A DNA stretch of 64,000 nucleotides from CAWCAW01 sp963714125 (GCA_963714125.1 OY970234.1:2418001-2482000); one strand, 5' to 3'. Shown: positions 17,307 through 27,687, counted from the first letter of the stretch. The notes: generated from the sequence alone by a model not told the origin. Numbers and translations are program-made.

Positions 17307-17888
17307 TCAGTCGTCAGCCATGATGCGGTACAGCTCCTTGGTGGCATCTTGGAGCACCTTGGTCGCCTTGTCGCGCTGAGCGTCGGTACCGCTCATACCC
17401 ACCTGCTTGACGGCCATAAGCAGCGGCGGAATGGCCGGTCGGATCCACTCGCCCGCCTTGCGCATCCCTCGAAACCCGTCCTCGGGTCCGCCTCGGCCCG
17501 CGTCGGGACCCGGCTCCCACGGCGTGCTGCCGTAGCGCTCGGCCCGCTCGGTGGCCTCGGCTCGCCCGGCGTCGGTCAGCTCGTAGACCCGCTTCCCGTC
17601 ACGCTCCTCGGAGCGCACCAAACCCTCGTCCTCGAAGAGCTGCAGGGTCGGGTACACCGAACCCGGGCTCGGCCGCCACCGACCTCCGCTCTTGTCTTCC
17701 AGGCGGGTGATGATCTCGTAGCCGTGACCGGGGCCTTCGGCCAACACGGCCAGCAGGGCGGTGCGGATGTCACCCCGGCGCATGCGCCGGCCGCCGCCCC
17801 TTCCGGTCAGTTCGGCCCACTCAGGTCCGAAGTCCTCCCACCCCGGTCCTCGGCGGTGGCGGCCTGTTGATTGTCCATGTCCGTGCAT
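17307..17888 (-). CDS. PadR family transcriptional regulator
   Basis: A 193-residue PadR repressor. The winged helix runs from about residue 38 (RGDIRTALLAVLAEGPGHGYEI) through SPGSVYPTLQLFEDEGLVRSEE to KRVYELTDAGR; the C-terminal part is helical. AGGAGG five to six bases before ATG 17888 fixes the start. The 150-base gap upstream carries a near-perfect palindrome typical of PadR operators, so autoregulation is likely. Possible targets include the aldehyde dehydrogenase gene, whose 3' end lies beyond that gap. Confidence 0.9.
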   Translation of the reverse strand: MHGHGQSTGRHRRGPGWEDFGPEWAELTGRGGGRRMRRGDIRTALLAVLAEGPGHGYEIITRLEDKSGGRWRPSPGSVYPTLQLFEDEGLVRSEERDGKRVYELTDAGRAEATERAERYGSTPWEPGPDAGRGGPEDGFRGMRKAGEWIRPAIPPLLMAVKQVGMSGTDAQRDKATKVLQDATKELYRIMADD

Positions 17889-17955
17889 CTGTTCCTCCTT
17901 GTGGAGCGGCTCCGGGGCCTGATCGGCACCGCGGCGAGCCGCTCCTCGTTCGTAG

Positions 17956-17975
17956 TATCACGATATATCGTAATA
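17956..17975. promoter_or_regulatory. Probable PadR operator
   Basis: The 20-base dyad TATCACGATATATCGTAATA has only one mismatched pair and is centred about 78 bases upstream of the padR start. ACGATATATCGT-type dyads with an AT-rich centre are known PadR-family targets. It is strikingly AT-rich for this DNA and may also include the padR -10 region. Confidence 0.65.
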
Positions 17976-18039
17976 GGTCGGAACAAGCCTGTCCAGAGGT
18001 TCCAGATAAGGCCCCGGGAGATACCGAGGCTCGGAGAGG

Positions 18040-19458
18040 TCAACGCTGTAAGGACTTCACCTCCAGGTACTCCTCGAGGCCGAAACGTCCCAGCTCACGG
18101 CCGATACCGGACTGCTTGTAGCCGCCGAAGGGGGCGGCGGGGTTGTACCGGCCGCCGTTGACATCGACCTGCCCGCTGCGAAGCCGGCGAGCGACTCGCT
18201 CGGCGTGCTCAGTGTCCCCCGCCCACACGGCGCCGGCCAGGCCGTAGACGGTGCCGTTGGCGATCTCGACCGCTTCGTCTTCGGTGTCATAGGGGATGAT
18301 CGACAGCACCGGCCCGAAGATCTCCTCCTGGGCGATTGTCATATCGGGACGCACGTCGGAGAAGACGGTGGGGCGCACGAAATATCCCTTGTCCAGTCCT
18401 TCGGGTGCCTCCGGCCCGCCCGTCAAGAGGCGGGCCCCCTCGTCGATGCCCTTGCGGATGTAACCGCGCACCCGCTCGAGTTGCGCGGCCGACACGAGCG
18501 GTCCGAGTCGGGTGGCCTTGTCGAAGGGGTCACCAGGGGTGAATGTCTCGGCCGCTTTGACCACCATCTCCTCGGCTTCGGCCAACCGTGACCGGGGGAC
18601 GAGCATGCGGGTGAGCGCCGAGCAGGTCTGTCCCGAGTTGATGTAGCAGCCGGGTACACCGGCGCTGATGGCGGCGGAGAAGTCGGCATCCTCGAGAAGC
18701 ACGTTGGCTGATTTGCCACCGAGTTCGAGGGCCACCTTTTTGACCCCGTCGGCGGCCAGTTGCATGACGCGCTTGCCGGCGCGGGTCGATCCCGTGAACG
18801 ACACCATGTCGACGAGAGGGTGCGACGCGATGGCCTCCCCCACCACGGGGCCGAACCCGGTGACGAGGTTGAACACCCCGTGCGGCACCCCGATCTCTTC
18901 GAAGATCTCGGCCAGCACAAAGGCGTTGAGGGGGGCCACCTCGCTGGGCTTGACGATCACCGTGCATCCCGCCGCCAGGGCCGGGGCCACTTTGGCGGCG
19001 ATCTGATGTAGCGGATAGTTCCACGGCGTAATGGCACCCACCACCCCCACCGGCTCGCGCACGATGAGGGAATTGCCGATCTCTTCTTCCCACGCAAACG
19101 CGGTGGCCAAGGCCGCCGCGTTGGCAAAGGTCATAGTCGGCAGGCCGACCTGCACGCGACCCGACAACGTCAGGGGCATCCCCACCTCCTGGGAGATGAG
19201 GGTGGCCAACTCAGAGGTGCGCGCCGCCAACGCCTCGCTAATACGCGACAGCGTCTTGGATCGCTCCTCCACCGACGTTGTCGACCATGCGCCAAACGCA
19301 TCGGCAGCGGCCCGAGCGGCGCGCTCGACATCCTCGGGTGTCCCTGCCGGAATGGTCCCCATCACCTCTTCGGTGGACGAGTTGAAGACCTCGATGGTCT
19401 CGGTCCCCGTCGACGCTTGCCACGAGCCGTCGATGTAGAGCTTGTCGCGGATCTCCAT
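18040..19458 (-). CDS. Aldehyde dehydrogenase (NAD(P)+)
   Basis: A 472-residue ALDH-superfamily enzyme oxidising an aldehyde to an acid. AGGAGGGG before ATG 19458 fixes the start. The active-site pair is present: Glu in LELGGKSANV and Cys in SGQTCSALTR; the NAD loop FTGSTRAGKRV and C-terminal EEIFGPVLSI are intact. It lies 60 bases after the MFS gene, as the last gene of a likely ECH-SDR-MFS-ALDH transcript. Substrate unknown; lipid context suggests a medium or long aldehyde. Confidence 0.9.
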   Translation of the reverse strand: MEIRDKLYIDGSWQASTGTETIEVFNSSTEEVMGTIPAGTPEDVERAARAAADAFGAWSTTSVEERSKTLSRISEALAARTSELATLISQEVGMPLTLSGRVQVGLPTMTFANAAALATAFAWEEEIGNSLIVREPVGVVGAITPWNYPLHQIAAKVAPALAAGCTVIVKPSEVAPLNAFVLAEIFEEIGVPHGVFNLVTGFGPVVGEAIASHPLVDMVSFTGSTRAGKRVMQLAADGVKKVALELGGKSANVLLEDADFSAAISAGVPGCYINSGQTCSALTRMLVPRSRLAEAEEMVVKAAETFTPGDPFDKATRLGPLVSAAQLERVRGYIRKGIDEGARLLTGGPEAPEGLDKGYFVRPTVFSDVRPDMTIAQEEIFGPVLSIIPYDTEDEAVEIANGTVYGLAGAVWAGDTEHAERVARRLRSGQVDVNGGRYNPAAPFGGYKQSGIGRELGRFGLEEYLEVKSLQR

Positions 19459-19518
19459 GACCCCTCCTGTTGGTGACCACGTCGCGGCGATCAGCCGCAA
19501 CCCCCTGCCGTGCGCATG

Positions 19519-21042
19519 CTACGGCGCCGATAGCTCGTCGGGCGGGCTGTCCTCATACGGATTCCCGAGCATGTCGCGAGCGATCTCGAACAAAGAAGCG
19601 GAATCGGCGTCTTCGGCGGTCACCTGCCCGCTCAACAGGGGCCGGTCCTTGCCTGTCACCTGGTCGATGATGGAGTCGCTCATCCGTTGCACGAGCCCGT
19701 CGAGCTCGGGACGCTCGTGGCCACGGGGAACCTTGAGCCAGCACATGGTGACGGACTGGACCACACCGGCCACGGCGGGAAACAACCAGATGACGCGGTA
19801 GTTGCCGGTGACGTCGACAGCCCAGGCGGCCAGGAACGAGAACGCCACCGCGAACAAGCTGAAGGGGGCCACCAACTTTCCGAGCAACTCCCCCATTCCT
19901 CCTGAACGCGGCAACAACTGCAAGAGCATGGGGGCGAGCGAGATCACAAAGGCCGCGAACATAGGCCCGCCGACAAAGGCGAGCACGACCGTCTGCCAGA
20001 TGTGCGTGGTGGTGTACTGCACCAAGGACACCACTGCTCCGGCCAGCGGCATGAGCACGGCCACCTGCTTGCGGGTCAGGGCCCGCGAGATGAAGTACCC
20101 GAGCCCGAGGCCGAGCATCACCACCGGAACACCGCTGGCGTAGCTGGCGATGGTCTGCACGTTGGCCCCGGCGTGCTGCACCTTTTCGAAGTAGACGATG
20201 GCCAGGTAGCCCGTGGCGCTCAACCCCGCCCAAAACACAAGCGTGCCGATCAACAGCACCGGAGCATTGGGGCCGGCCCAAATCGAGGCCAGTTCGTCAC
20301 GCCACGGTCGGGCCGGGGCGCGGCGTTCCTTGGCGGCGACCTGTCCGGCCGCGGCGGACTCCCGCACCAAAAGCAACACCAGGATGCCCACGACCACCAT
20401 GAATCCGCCGGCCACCTTGAACGAAAGGTCCCACGACGCCGGGTCATGCGGTTTCCAGGTGGCGATGACCGTGGCCTTGATGACCAGGCTCACCAGCGCC
20501 CCCACGATCCCGATGAGCACGATGGCCTTGAGGCTGCGGCGTTTGCCGAAGGTCTCAGGAATGACGGCCACGTTGGTCAAGCCGAAGACGACGCTGGCGG
20601 TTTTCACGAACACGATGAGCATCACCAGCAACCAGTACCCGGGCACCAAGGTGTAGGCCCACGTGCACACGCCCATGATGAGAAGGCCGACGGCCATATA
20701 CGGGGCGCGCCGGCCGGCTCGACTGCGGGTGCGGTCACTGGCGCGACCGAGCAGCGGGTAGGCGATCCAACCCACCAGCCGGTTGGAGGTCAGGGCGAAG
20801 GTGATGGCCACCGCACTCGACACCCGCGACGACACCAACAAGGTGAGGAGCACGCCCGAAACAGCCAGGTTGGCGCGGGGCCCGACCAGACCCACCGATA
20901 GCCCGAGGAAGCTGCGCAGCCGCAGCTTGTCGATCCGCTCACCGCCGGCAGAAGGTGCGGTTTCGTCGCCGACGGGCGCCGCTTGGTCGCCGACCGACAT
21001 GGCGTGATCGTCAGCGGGCGTCGCCTCATCGCCCGGGAGCAT
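19519..21042 (-). CDS. MFS transporter (GPH/SLC45-like)
   Basis: Inner-membrane carrier of 507 residues with about 12 predicted helices. The loop between helices 2 and 3, GRASDRTRSRAGRRAPYM, resembles the glycoside-pentoside-hexuronide and sucrose carriers. The first 35 residues are an acidic tail with a short repeat (GDEATPADD, GDQAAPVGDE). ATG 21042 has a GGAGG immediately before it; ATG 21000 is another start choice. Substrate not predictable. Confidence 0.8.
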   Translation of the reverse strand: MLPGDEATPADDHAMSVGDQAAPVGDETAPSAGGERIDKLRLRSFLGLSVGLVGPRANLAVSGVLLTLLVSSRVSSAVAITFALTSNRLVGWIAYPLLGRASDRTRSRAGRRAPYMAVGLLIMGVCTWAYTLVPGYWLLVMLIVFVKTASVVFGLTNVAVIPETFGKRRSLKAIVLIGIVGALVSLVIKATVIATWKPHDPASWDLSFKVAGGFMVVVGILVLLLVRESAAAGQVAAKERRAPARPWRDELASIWAGPNAPVLLIGTLVFWAGLSATGYLAIVYFEKVQHAGANVQTIASYASGVPVVMLGLGLGYFISRALTRKQVAVLMPLAGAVVSLVQYTTTHIWQTVVLAFVGGPMFAAFVISLAPMLLQLLPRSGGMGELLGKLVAPFSLFAVAFSFLAAWAVDVTGNYRVIWLFPAVAGVVQSVTMCWLKVPRGHERPELDGLVQRMSDSIIDQVTGKDRPLLSGQVTAEDADSASLFEIARDMLGNPYEDSPPDELSAP

Positions 21043-21101
21043 CCTCCGAGCCTACGAGAGCCGCTGCGCCGCCAGCGCGCAGCGCCCAGGCTCGCCGCCG
21101 G

Positions 21102-21980
21102 TCAGCGGGGGCGGTCCCCCAGCACGGCGCTGAGCTGGTCGCGCACGGGCGTGAACTCCGGCATGACGAAATGGCGCCGCAACCAATTCCCACCATCGAC
21201 GACCAACGTGTGACCGGTGACGAACGACGCGAACGGTGAGCACAGCCAGGTGGCCGCCCAGCCGATCTCGCGCCGCTGCCCGAGGCGCCCCGCCGGTGAG
21301 CGGCGGGCGTCGACGTCCTCACCTTCGGTGCGAAGGGCCTGCAAGTCGGCGCGCATGTCCTCGTGGGGGAACAGCCCCGGGGCGATGGCATTGATCCTGA
21401 CCCCGGACGGGGCCCACTCGACGGCCAAGGTCTTGGTGAGGTTCTCGACGCCGGCTTTGGCCGAGGCGGTGTGGACCATGCCGGGCCCGCCTGTGAAGGC
21501 CTGGGTGGCGAGGATGTTGACGATGGCCCCCGGCGCGCCGGCCGCCGTGGCCCGGCGAAACAGCTCTTGGGAGCAGAAGAACGTTCCGTCCAGCACGATG
21601 CGGGTGACCGCCCGCCAACCGTTCGGGCTCAGGTCCTCGGCCGGCACCGGAAAGTTGGCGGCGGCATTGTTGATGAGAACGCCGATGGGGCCGAGCGTGG
21701 TCTCCAAGGCATCAAAGGCGGCGGCGATCTCGTCGGGCTCCCTGATGTCAGCCGCCGCCGCGGCCGCCGTACCGCCCACCGCACGCACCGCCTCCAGGCC
21801 GGCTTGGCGGTGCTCGGCTTGGCGCGACACGATCCCCACCTTGGCGCCCAGGCGGGCGAATTCCACGGCGATGGCTTTGCCCAGCCCGGTCCCACCGCCG
21901 GTGACGACCACGGTCACGTCATCAAAGGTGCCGGGCGGCAACATGGCCGTACCTTCGGCGGGCGGGTCTTGCAGGGCCAT
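21102..21980 (-). CDS. SDR oxidoreductase, 2,4-dienoyl-CoA reductase-like
   Basis: Short-chain reductase of 292 residues with the NADP loop VVTGGGTGLGKAIA and structural motif INNAAANF. In place of the classical Tyr-x3-Lys it has HTASAKAGVENLTKTLAVEW, which matches the 2,4-dienoyl-CoA reductase (DECR) type, where the usual Tyr is absent and Lys is kept. The gene starts six bases after the crotonase gene, so a joint role in unsaturated fatty acid breakdown is a reasonable inference. Confidence 0.82.
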   Translation of the reverse strand: MALQDPPAEGTAMLPPGTFDDVTVVVTGGGTGLGKAIAVEFARLGAKVGIVSRQAEHRQAGLEAVRAVGGTAAAAAADIREPDEIAAAFDALETTLGPIGVLINNAAANFPVPAEDLSPNGWRAVTRIVLDGTFFCSQELFRRATAAGAPGAIVNILATQAFTGGPGMVHTASAKAGVENLTKTLAVEWAPSGVRINAIAPGLFPHEDMRADLQALRTEGEDVDARRSPAGRLGQRREIGWAATWLCSPFASFVTGHTLVVDGGNWLRRHFVMPEFTPVRDQLSAVLGDRPR

Positions 21981-21986
21981 GGCCGT

Positions 21987-22817
<831 letters not shown>

Positions 22818-22938
22818 GGGCACCTCCTTCGGTAGGGGCGCACGCGTGGCGCCCGTCAGCACGACAGACGGAGCGCCACTATTCCATGTTTGGCCGTCGG
22901 CTCGCTGATCCCGAGCGCCCCCGCCGGTCAGCGACAGA
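22818..22938. other. Gap between crotonase and prepilin genes
   Basis: A 121-base non-coding stretch upstream of the crotonase start and downstream of the pilin set. It should hold the promoter of the crotonase transcript; apart from the ribosome site I see nothing specific. Confidence 0.4.
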
Positions 22939-24663
22939 CTACGGGTTCGTGCACGACACCGTGCACACGCTTTGCACGCTGAAGGAGGCGATCCCCCATG
23001 AGGCAGTGCCCGGGCTCAGGTAATACGGAGGGGCGAAGTACCGCAGCCGGCTGTCGTACTGGTAGTTCTTGGCGTACCCAGACACGATGGTGCCGCTGTT
23101 GCTCGTACCCACGGGCCCGCGCCAGTCCTCGGACACGGTGCCGTTGACGGTCAGGGTGCCCAACGTCGAGCCGGACGCGTAGTTATTGACCAGGAACGAA
23201 TGGTTGAGGGCCAGAATGACGGCGTTGATGACCAGGGCCGAGCCCTGACCGCCCGACGTCCCGAGGTCGCACGCCGGCGCGGCAGGAGGATGCGAGCCGA
23301 CGCCGCACAACGAGATGTTGTTGCCGTTGTTCACCGGATGATTGATCTCGACGTAGTTGTAGGCGATGAGCCCGAGGACGTCGGTGGCCGAGGTGGGCGG
23401 GCCGCCGGATTCTCCTGTCGTCGACGCGCACGTCGTCTCCGACGAATAGCAGATGTTGCCGTCGATGACGACGTTGTTCTGCGCCCCGATGGTGAGCGGA
23501 CCACTCAGGGTTCCGTTCACAATGGCGTCACCGTAGGTGGGCCCCGTCGCCCCTGTCTCACCTTCGCCCGACATCGGGTTGTAAGCACCGCCCCCCGTGC
23601 ACGACGAGTCCCCGCTCAGGCAGTTCTCCACGAAGATGACCCCGTTGTTGGGCTGCGCCACCGACCCGCCGTTGGGGGTGGTCGAGTTCAGGCAGGCGCT
23701 GGTATCGCCGGCCTGGTTGATCGAATCGTTCGACGCCGAGCCGTTGGGCGCCCCGCTGGGGGCGCCGGTGGGCGTATCAGGGCTGTCGACCGACATGTTG
23801 GTGCCCGACAAGGTGATGGTGGTGGGTCCTTCGTACAGACAGCCGTCCTCGGCCGCCACCAACGCCAGCTGGCTGTCGTCTTGGGGGATGATCTCCTGGG
23901 CCACGCCGTAGCCCTGCGACCCGGTGACACCGGGGTTGCCGGCGCAGTCCTTCACAAACTGCTCGTTGGGGTCAGCCGTGTGCACCGTTTCGAACTGGGG
24001 GCTCCCGCAGGTGAAAATGCTGTCGTTGACGTAGAGGTTGCCGTCGAGGGAGTCGCCGTTGACGAAGTCCACGTCTGAACACCCGTTCTCGATGCCCACC
24101 TGCCAGTAGTAGCCACAGCTGGGCGGGTTGTTGGCGTTGAGTACGGCGGGGTCGATCTGGTTGTAGTTGATCCACAACACGTTCAGCAGAAAGTTGTTGA
24201 GGGGCTGCAACGTGATGGTGGCGGTTTGGTAGCTGTAGTCGTTGGGATACCCCGATGCACCTTCCACCGTCATGGACACCGTGCCGGTGGAGTAGTTCAG
24301 CTGTGGGTCGCTGAAGTAGAACCACGACGGCGGACCGTTGATGGAGCTCGCCCCTTGCACAGGGATCCACTGGGCGAAGGTCAATCCAGGACAGAACCCC
24401 GTGCCCTGGTTCGAGGATGCACAGATGATGTAGTCGGAGTTGACGTTGGATTTGTAGAGGTACTCGTCGATGCCGGCCTGCACGGCCCGATAAGCCTGGT
24501 GCTGGATGAGGTCGGTCTCCACGATGGGGCTTTGCTGTTCGAAGTTCTGCACCAAGATGGTCCCACCGAGGGTCAAGATGACCACGATGCCGAGCACCAA
24601 GGCCAGGGCCTGACCCGTTTGCTGGCGGCCACCACGACGCGTGCGATCGGTCACGGCGCTCAT
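22939..24663 (-). CDS. PilX-like minor pilin / surface protein
   Basis: A 574-residue exported protein. A short basic N-terminus (RTRRGGRQQ) precedes TGQALALVLGIVVILTLGG, a prepilin-like hydrophobic helix without the usual Glu at +5, as in PilX proteins. The rest is rich in Asn, Gly, Ser and Thr with many Cys (about 15), suggesting a disulphide-bonded extracellular domain with repeated short beta strands. Last of three coupled genes; its ATG overlaps the stop of the preceding prepilin gene. Function in pilus or adhesion is inferred. Confidence 0.7.
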   Translation of the reverse strand: MSAVTDRTRRGGRQQTGQALALVLGIVVILTLGGTILVQNFEQQSPIVETDLIQHQAYRAVQAGIDEYLYKSNVNSDYIICASSNQGTGFCPGLTFAQWIPVQGASSINGPPSWFYFSDPQLNYSTGTVSMTVEGASGYPNDYSYQTATITLQPLNNFLLNVLWINYNQIDPAVLNANNPPSCGYYWQVGIENGCSDVDFVNGDSLDGNLYVNDSIFTCGSPQFETVHTADPNEQFVKDCAGNPGVTGSQGYGVAQEIIPQDDSQLALVAAEDGCLYEGPTTITLSGTNMSVDSPDTPTGAPSGAPNGSASNDSINQAGDTSACLNSTTPNGGSVAQPNNGVIFVENCLSGDSSCTGGGAYNPMSGEGETGATGPTYGDAIVNGTLSGPLTIGAQNNVVIDGNICYSSETTCASTTGESGGPPTSATDVLGLIAYNYVEINHPVNNGNNISLCGVGSHPPAAPACDLGTSGGQGSALVINAVILALNHSFLVNNYASGSTLGTLTVNGTVSEDWRGPVGTSNSGTIVSGYAKNYQYDSRLRYFAPPYYLSPGTASWGIASFSVQSVCTVSCTNP

Positions 24664-25421
24664 CCGGCGTTGATGTTGTAGCTCGGGGCCAGCGCGTAGG
24701 CCAAGGTCTGGAATCCCGATGGCGAGCCCGGGGCCATGTCGGCTTGGATGTTGACGGTGACGGCGATCACCTCATCGAGCTGACAGTTTCCTGCGCCCGA
24801 GGTGCAGGACGTGGTCGGCGTGGTGCAAGACCAACTGTCGCTGGCTGAGCATGTGGTGCCGGACGTCGCCGTGGTACTGCCTCCTTCGAGGGTGTAGGTG
24901 AACACCGGGGTGGTGTTGTTGATCATGTTGGTGATGCCGACCACTCGTTTGGCGGCATGGGTCGTGTAGGTGCACGCCGTACCCGTGGAACCGGTCACCG
25001 GGCAGCTGTTGGTGTCAGGTGCGGTGATGGTCATGGTGAAGCTCTGCCCCGTCCCCGTGCACGGCGACGCCGCCGCGATCACCTTGTCAGGGCCATTGAC
25101 GTTGCCGACATCGGCGTAGAAGGTGGCCGCGCAGCCCGTGGCCGAGGCGAAGGGCGGCGTGGGGACACCACTCGAGGTCTGCGGCGCCGGTTCCACCATC
25201 TCCCGGATGTAGCGCGTCATGACCTCGGAAGTAAGCAGGATCTCGTCGGCGCCCGAGTACGTTCGTTGCACGGCCAGTTGCTCGGCGAAGTAGATCTGCA
25301 CCACCGGTACCACGCTGGCGATGACCACCACCATCACCGCCGAGGTGATGAGGGCCTCGATCAGGGTGAAGCCGTCCTCGTCGCTCCTAGCCCCTCGCAC
25401 CCGCTGGAATAGGCGCTTCAT
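24660..25421 (-). CDS. Prepilin-type N-methylation domain protein (PilW/PilJ-like)
   Basis: A 253-residue type IV prepilin-like protein. The leader ends in DEDGFTLIEALITSAVMV, the canonical prepilin peptidase site (cut after Gly, Phe +1, Glu +5). A soluble domain with several Cys pairs follows. ATG 25421 overlaps the stop of the upstream gene, and its own stop overlaps the next start (both ATGA). The open frame extends upstream to 25895, but only as an overlap in the wrong frame of the neighbouring gene. Confidence 0.85.
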   Translation of the reverse strand: MKRLFQRVRGARSDEDGFTLIEALITSAVMVVVIASVVPVVQIYFAEQLAVQRTYSGADEILLTSEVMTRYIREMVEPAPQTSSGVPTPPFASATGCAATFYADVGNVNGPDKVIAAASPCTGTGQSFTMTITAPDTNSCPVTGSTGTACTYTTHAAKRVVGITNMINNTTPVFTYTLEGGSTTATSGTTCSASDSWSCTTPTTSCTSGAGNCQLDEVIAVTVNIQADMAPGSPSGFQTLAYALAPSYNINAG

Positions 25422-26749
25422 GAGACGGTCACCGGCACCGGAGTGCCGTCGGGGTAGCTGGTGCCGCCCACGGTGGCGCCGGTGGTGGAGACCTGAGCCG
25501 AGACCGAGGTGGTATGGCCGTTGGCGGGATCGGTGACGGTGACGGTGTACGTCTCGGGCGGCAGCTGCGTGAGGCTGATGGCCGGGTTGGGGGACGTACC
25601 GGCGGAGACCTGCAAAGCGAAACTGTCCGCCGCACAGCTGTGGGCACTGTCGTTGACCACCGCCGCCGCCGTGGCGTTGTACATCGGCGATCCCGACGTG
25701 GTCTTCACCTGTAGCTCGAGGGGCGCCAATCCCGTCACCGTGGCTGAACTCGAACCGCCCGGGGTGACAGCCACCGACGTCGGACTGGAGGGCTCCTCGG
25801 CGAGGCAATCCCCGTACCACACGGAGTATCCGGACTGATAGGGAAAGAGGTTGGCCGACGTCGCCGTGGATCCCGCCGTGATGACGGTCTTCCATGGCAC
25901 GGGGAGGAGTTGGCCGTTGCCGAGGGCGACGGGAAGTCCGGTGGCGACCGGGGATGACCCGGACGTAAAGCTCACCGTGGCGGCCTGGTCGTAGTGGAAC
26001 GAGTAAGGGGCCGTCACCCCGGCCACCACCGTCAAGCTCGTGCTCGGAGCGGCGTTCTCCTGCCAGTCGATGTAGCCACCGGCCGAGCTCGTCAACGTCA
26101 CCGGGTACGTACCGGGCGTCTCTTGCTGAAATACGCAGCCGTTGTCATCGGGAGCGTAGGTGGTGCCGTTGATGGATACCGTCAAGTTGGTGACGCCGGC
26201 CGGGGGCGATGAACCGGTGGCCCCGATGATCTGCACCGAGATGTAGCCGTCGGTGGGAACGGCGGTGCCGTAGGGCGGGTCGATGACCGTCGTCTCGGCC
26301 AAGGTTTGCGAGAGGCCCCAGTCCACCGTCACCGTCGCCAGCACGACCTGAGGCGGGTTGCCCGACGTGCATGCGTTCTGGGTGGCCCCGGTGTCAGCCC
26401 ACGCCAGGTGGGCGATGGCCGAATAGCCCACACCGGCGATGACGTCGGGGGTGCTGGTGAGCGCCACGTCGTGGTTGATGTCGCTCTGCAACGTAGACAG
26501 CGGATCGTTGGCCAGTCGCTCGAGCCACTGCTCGGCGATCTCGGTGGCCGAGACCCGCTCTTTGGCGTGGGCGGCCTGCTTGGCCACGTCAGCCACCAGG
26601 CTGGAGCTGGCCACGAGCACCACGAGCAGCACCACCAACGCCAAGATGGCATCGATCAGCCCGACGCCATCCTCACTCTTCCCGCCGCCCTCGTTCCGCT
26701 GCCGGGGGCGTGTCGGCCCCCCGGTTCGGAACGTCGTTGCCAACTGCAT
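25418..26749 (-). CDS. Prepilin-like protein (PilV-like) with long extracellular domain
   Basis: A 443-residue protein, first of the prepilin trio. GGAG seven bases before ATG 26749 supports the start. The segment SEDGVGLIDAILALVVLLVV looks like a variant class III signal with Asp instead of Glu at +5. The large C-terminal part has Thr/Ser/Pro-rich, carboxypeptidase-like beta-sandwich patterns (PPETYTVTVTDPANG; TPGTYPVTLTSSAGG), suggesting Ig-like repeats. No assembly ATPase or pilin peptidase is in the window. Confidence 0.72.
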   Translation of the reverse strand: MQLATTFRTGGPTRPRQRNEGGGKSEDGVGLIDAILALVVLLVVLVASSSLVADVAKQAAHAKERVSATEIAEQWLERLANDPLSTLQSDINHDVALTSTPDVIAGVGYSAIAHLAWADTGATQNACTSGNPPQVVLATVTVDWGLSQTLAETTVIDPPYGTAVPTDGYISVQIIGATGSSPPAGVTNLTVSINGTTYAPDDNGCVFQQETPGTYPVTLTSSAGGYIDWQENAAPSTSLTVVAGVTAPYSFHYDQAATVSFTSGSSPVATGLPVALGNGQLLPVPWKTVITAGSTATSANLFPYQSGYSVWYGDCLAEEPSSPTSVAVTPGGSSSATVTGLAPLELQVKTTSGSPMYNATAAAVVNDSAHSCAADSFALQVSAGTSPNPAISLTQLPPETYTVTVTDPANGHTTSVSAQVSTTGATVGGTSYPDGTPVPVTVS

Positions 26750-26950
26750 ACGTCGCTCCGTGCTGCTGTCGCCGCCCGTCTCCCCCCGAGGTGGTCGTCC
26801 TCCCGCCGGTGTTCGACCCCGATGCACGACCCCGGGCGGAGGGCCGTTCCACCAGCGTGATCGACATGTTTCGAGATTTTGTGTACGGCCTCATCCTCGA
26901 TATGTGACGGCGTTGGGGAGCACTTTCATAGCGGTCCCTACATATATGGA
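26750..26950. promoter_or_regulatory. Divergent regulatory region, prepilin genes / TetR
   Basis: About 200 bases between diverging genes. The TetR-proximal end is unusually AT-rich for this DNA, with TACATATATGGA (26939-26950) directly before the ATG at 26951; TACATA could be a -10 for a leaderless TetR transcript. A near dyad TCGACATGTTTCGA lies at about 26862-26875. Both promoters must be here, but exact sites are uncertain. Confidence 0.4.
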
Positions 26951-27664
26951 ATGATCAACACAACCGCGGTGGGCGCGATTGACTACATCAACCTCACCAG
27001 CCTCACAAACCACACCAGTCACAACAATTCGACCCAGAGGAGCCGGGCGCTGTCGAGAACGCAGCAGGACCGCAAGGCCGAGACGAGGAGGCGGCTGTTG
27101 GACGCCGCCGCCACGCTCTTCGCCGAACACGGCATCAACGCCGTATCGGTGGATGCGGTGGCCGATGCCGCCGAGCGGACCTCAGGGGCGCTGTACGCCC
27201 ATTTCGGCTCCAAGCAAGGACTGCTCGTGGCCCTGATGGACGAGTGGGCCCATTCGCTGGTGACCGTCATGACCGCAGAGTTCGAGATCGCTCCCAGCCT
27301 CGATGACCGGCTGCGCGCCGTCGTCCGTAATGTCATCACCGAACCCACCGCCCAGACGCGCCGCCTCTTGCTGCTCGAGCGCGAGCTGGCCCTGCGCGCC
27401 GCGCGCGACACCGATGTGGCCGCCGCCATGCGGGCTCGCTGGCGCGACTCGCATGAGCGTTTGGCGCGCGGTCTCGCCGCATGGACTTCTGACGGCGTCA
27501 TCACCCCGGCGGCCTCACCCGACGTGCTGGCCACGGTGGTATGGGCACTGGTGGTGGGCCTCCAGATGCAAGCCCTTGTCGACGACGCCGCCGTCGACAT
27601 TGATGCCGCCGTCATGGCGCTCGCCGCCGTCCTCAGCCCCCCTCTCACAATCCCCACCTTCTGA
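26951..27664 (+). CDS. TetR family transcriptional regulator
   Basis: TetR regulator with the helix-turn-helix TRRRLLDAAATLFAEHG...VDAVADAAERTSGALYAHFGSKQGLL and a variable ligand domain. ATG 26951 gives 237 residues but adds an odd Asn/Thr-rich N-terminal stretch of 33 residues. A CTG at 27050 with GAGGAG seven bases upstream would give the more usual start LSRTQQDRKAETRR; this non-standard start is a real alternative. It probably controls the nitronate monooxygenase gene 23 bases downstream. Confidence 0.85.
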   Translation: MINTTAVGAIDYINLTSLTNHTSHNNSTQRSRALSRTQQDRKAETRRRLLDAAATLFAEHGINAVSVDAVADAAERTSGALYAHFGSKQGLLVALMDEWAHSLVTVMTAEFEIAPSLDDRLRAVVRNVITEPTAQTRRLLLLERELALRAARDTDVAAAMRARWRDSHERLARGLAAWTSDGVITPAASPDVLATVVWALVVGLQMQALVDDAAVDIDAAVMALAAVLSPPLTIPTF

Positions 27665-27687
27665 ACCGAAAGAAAAAGGAGACTCCC

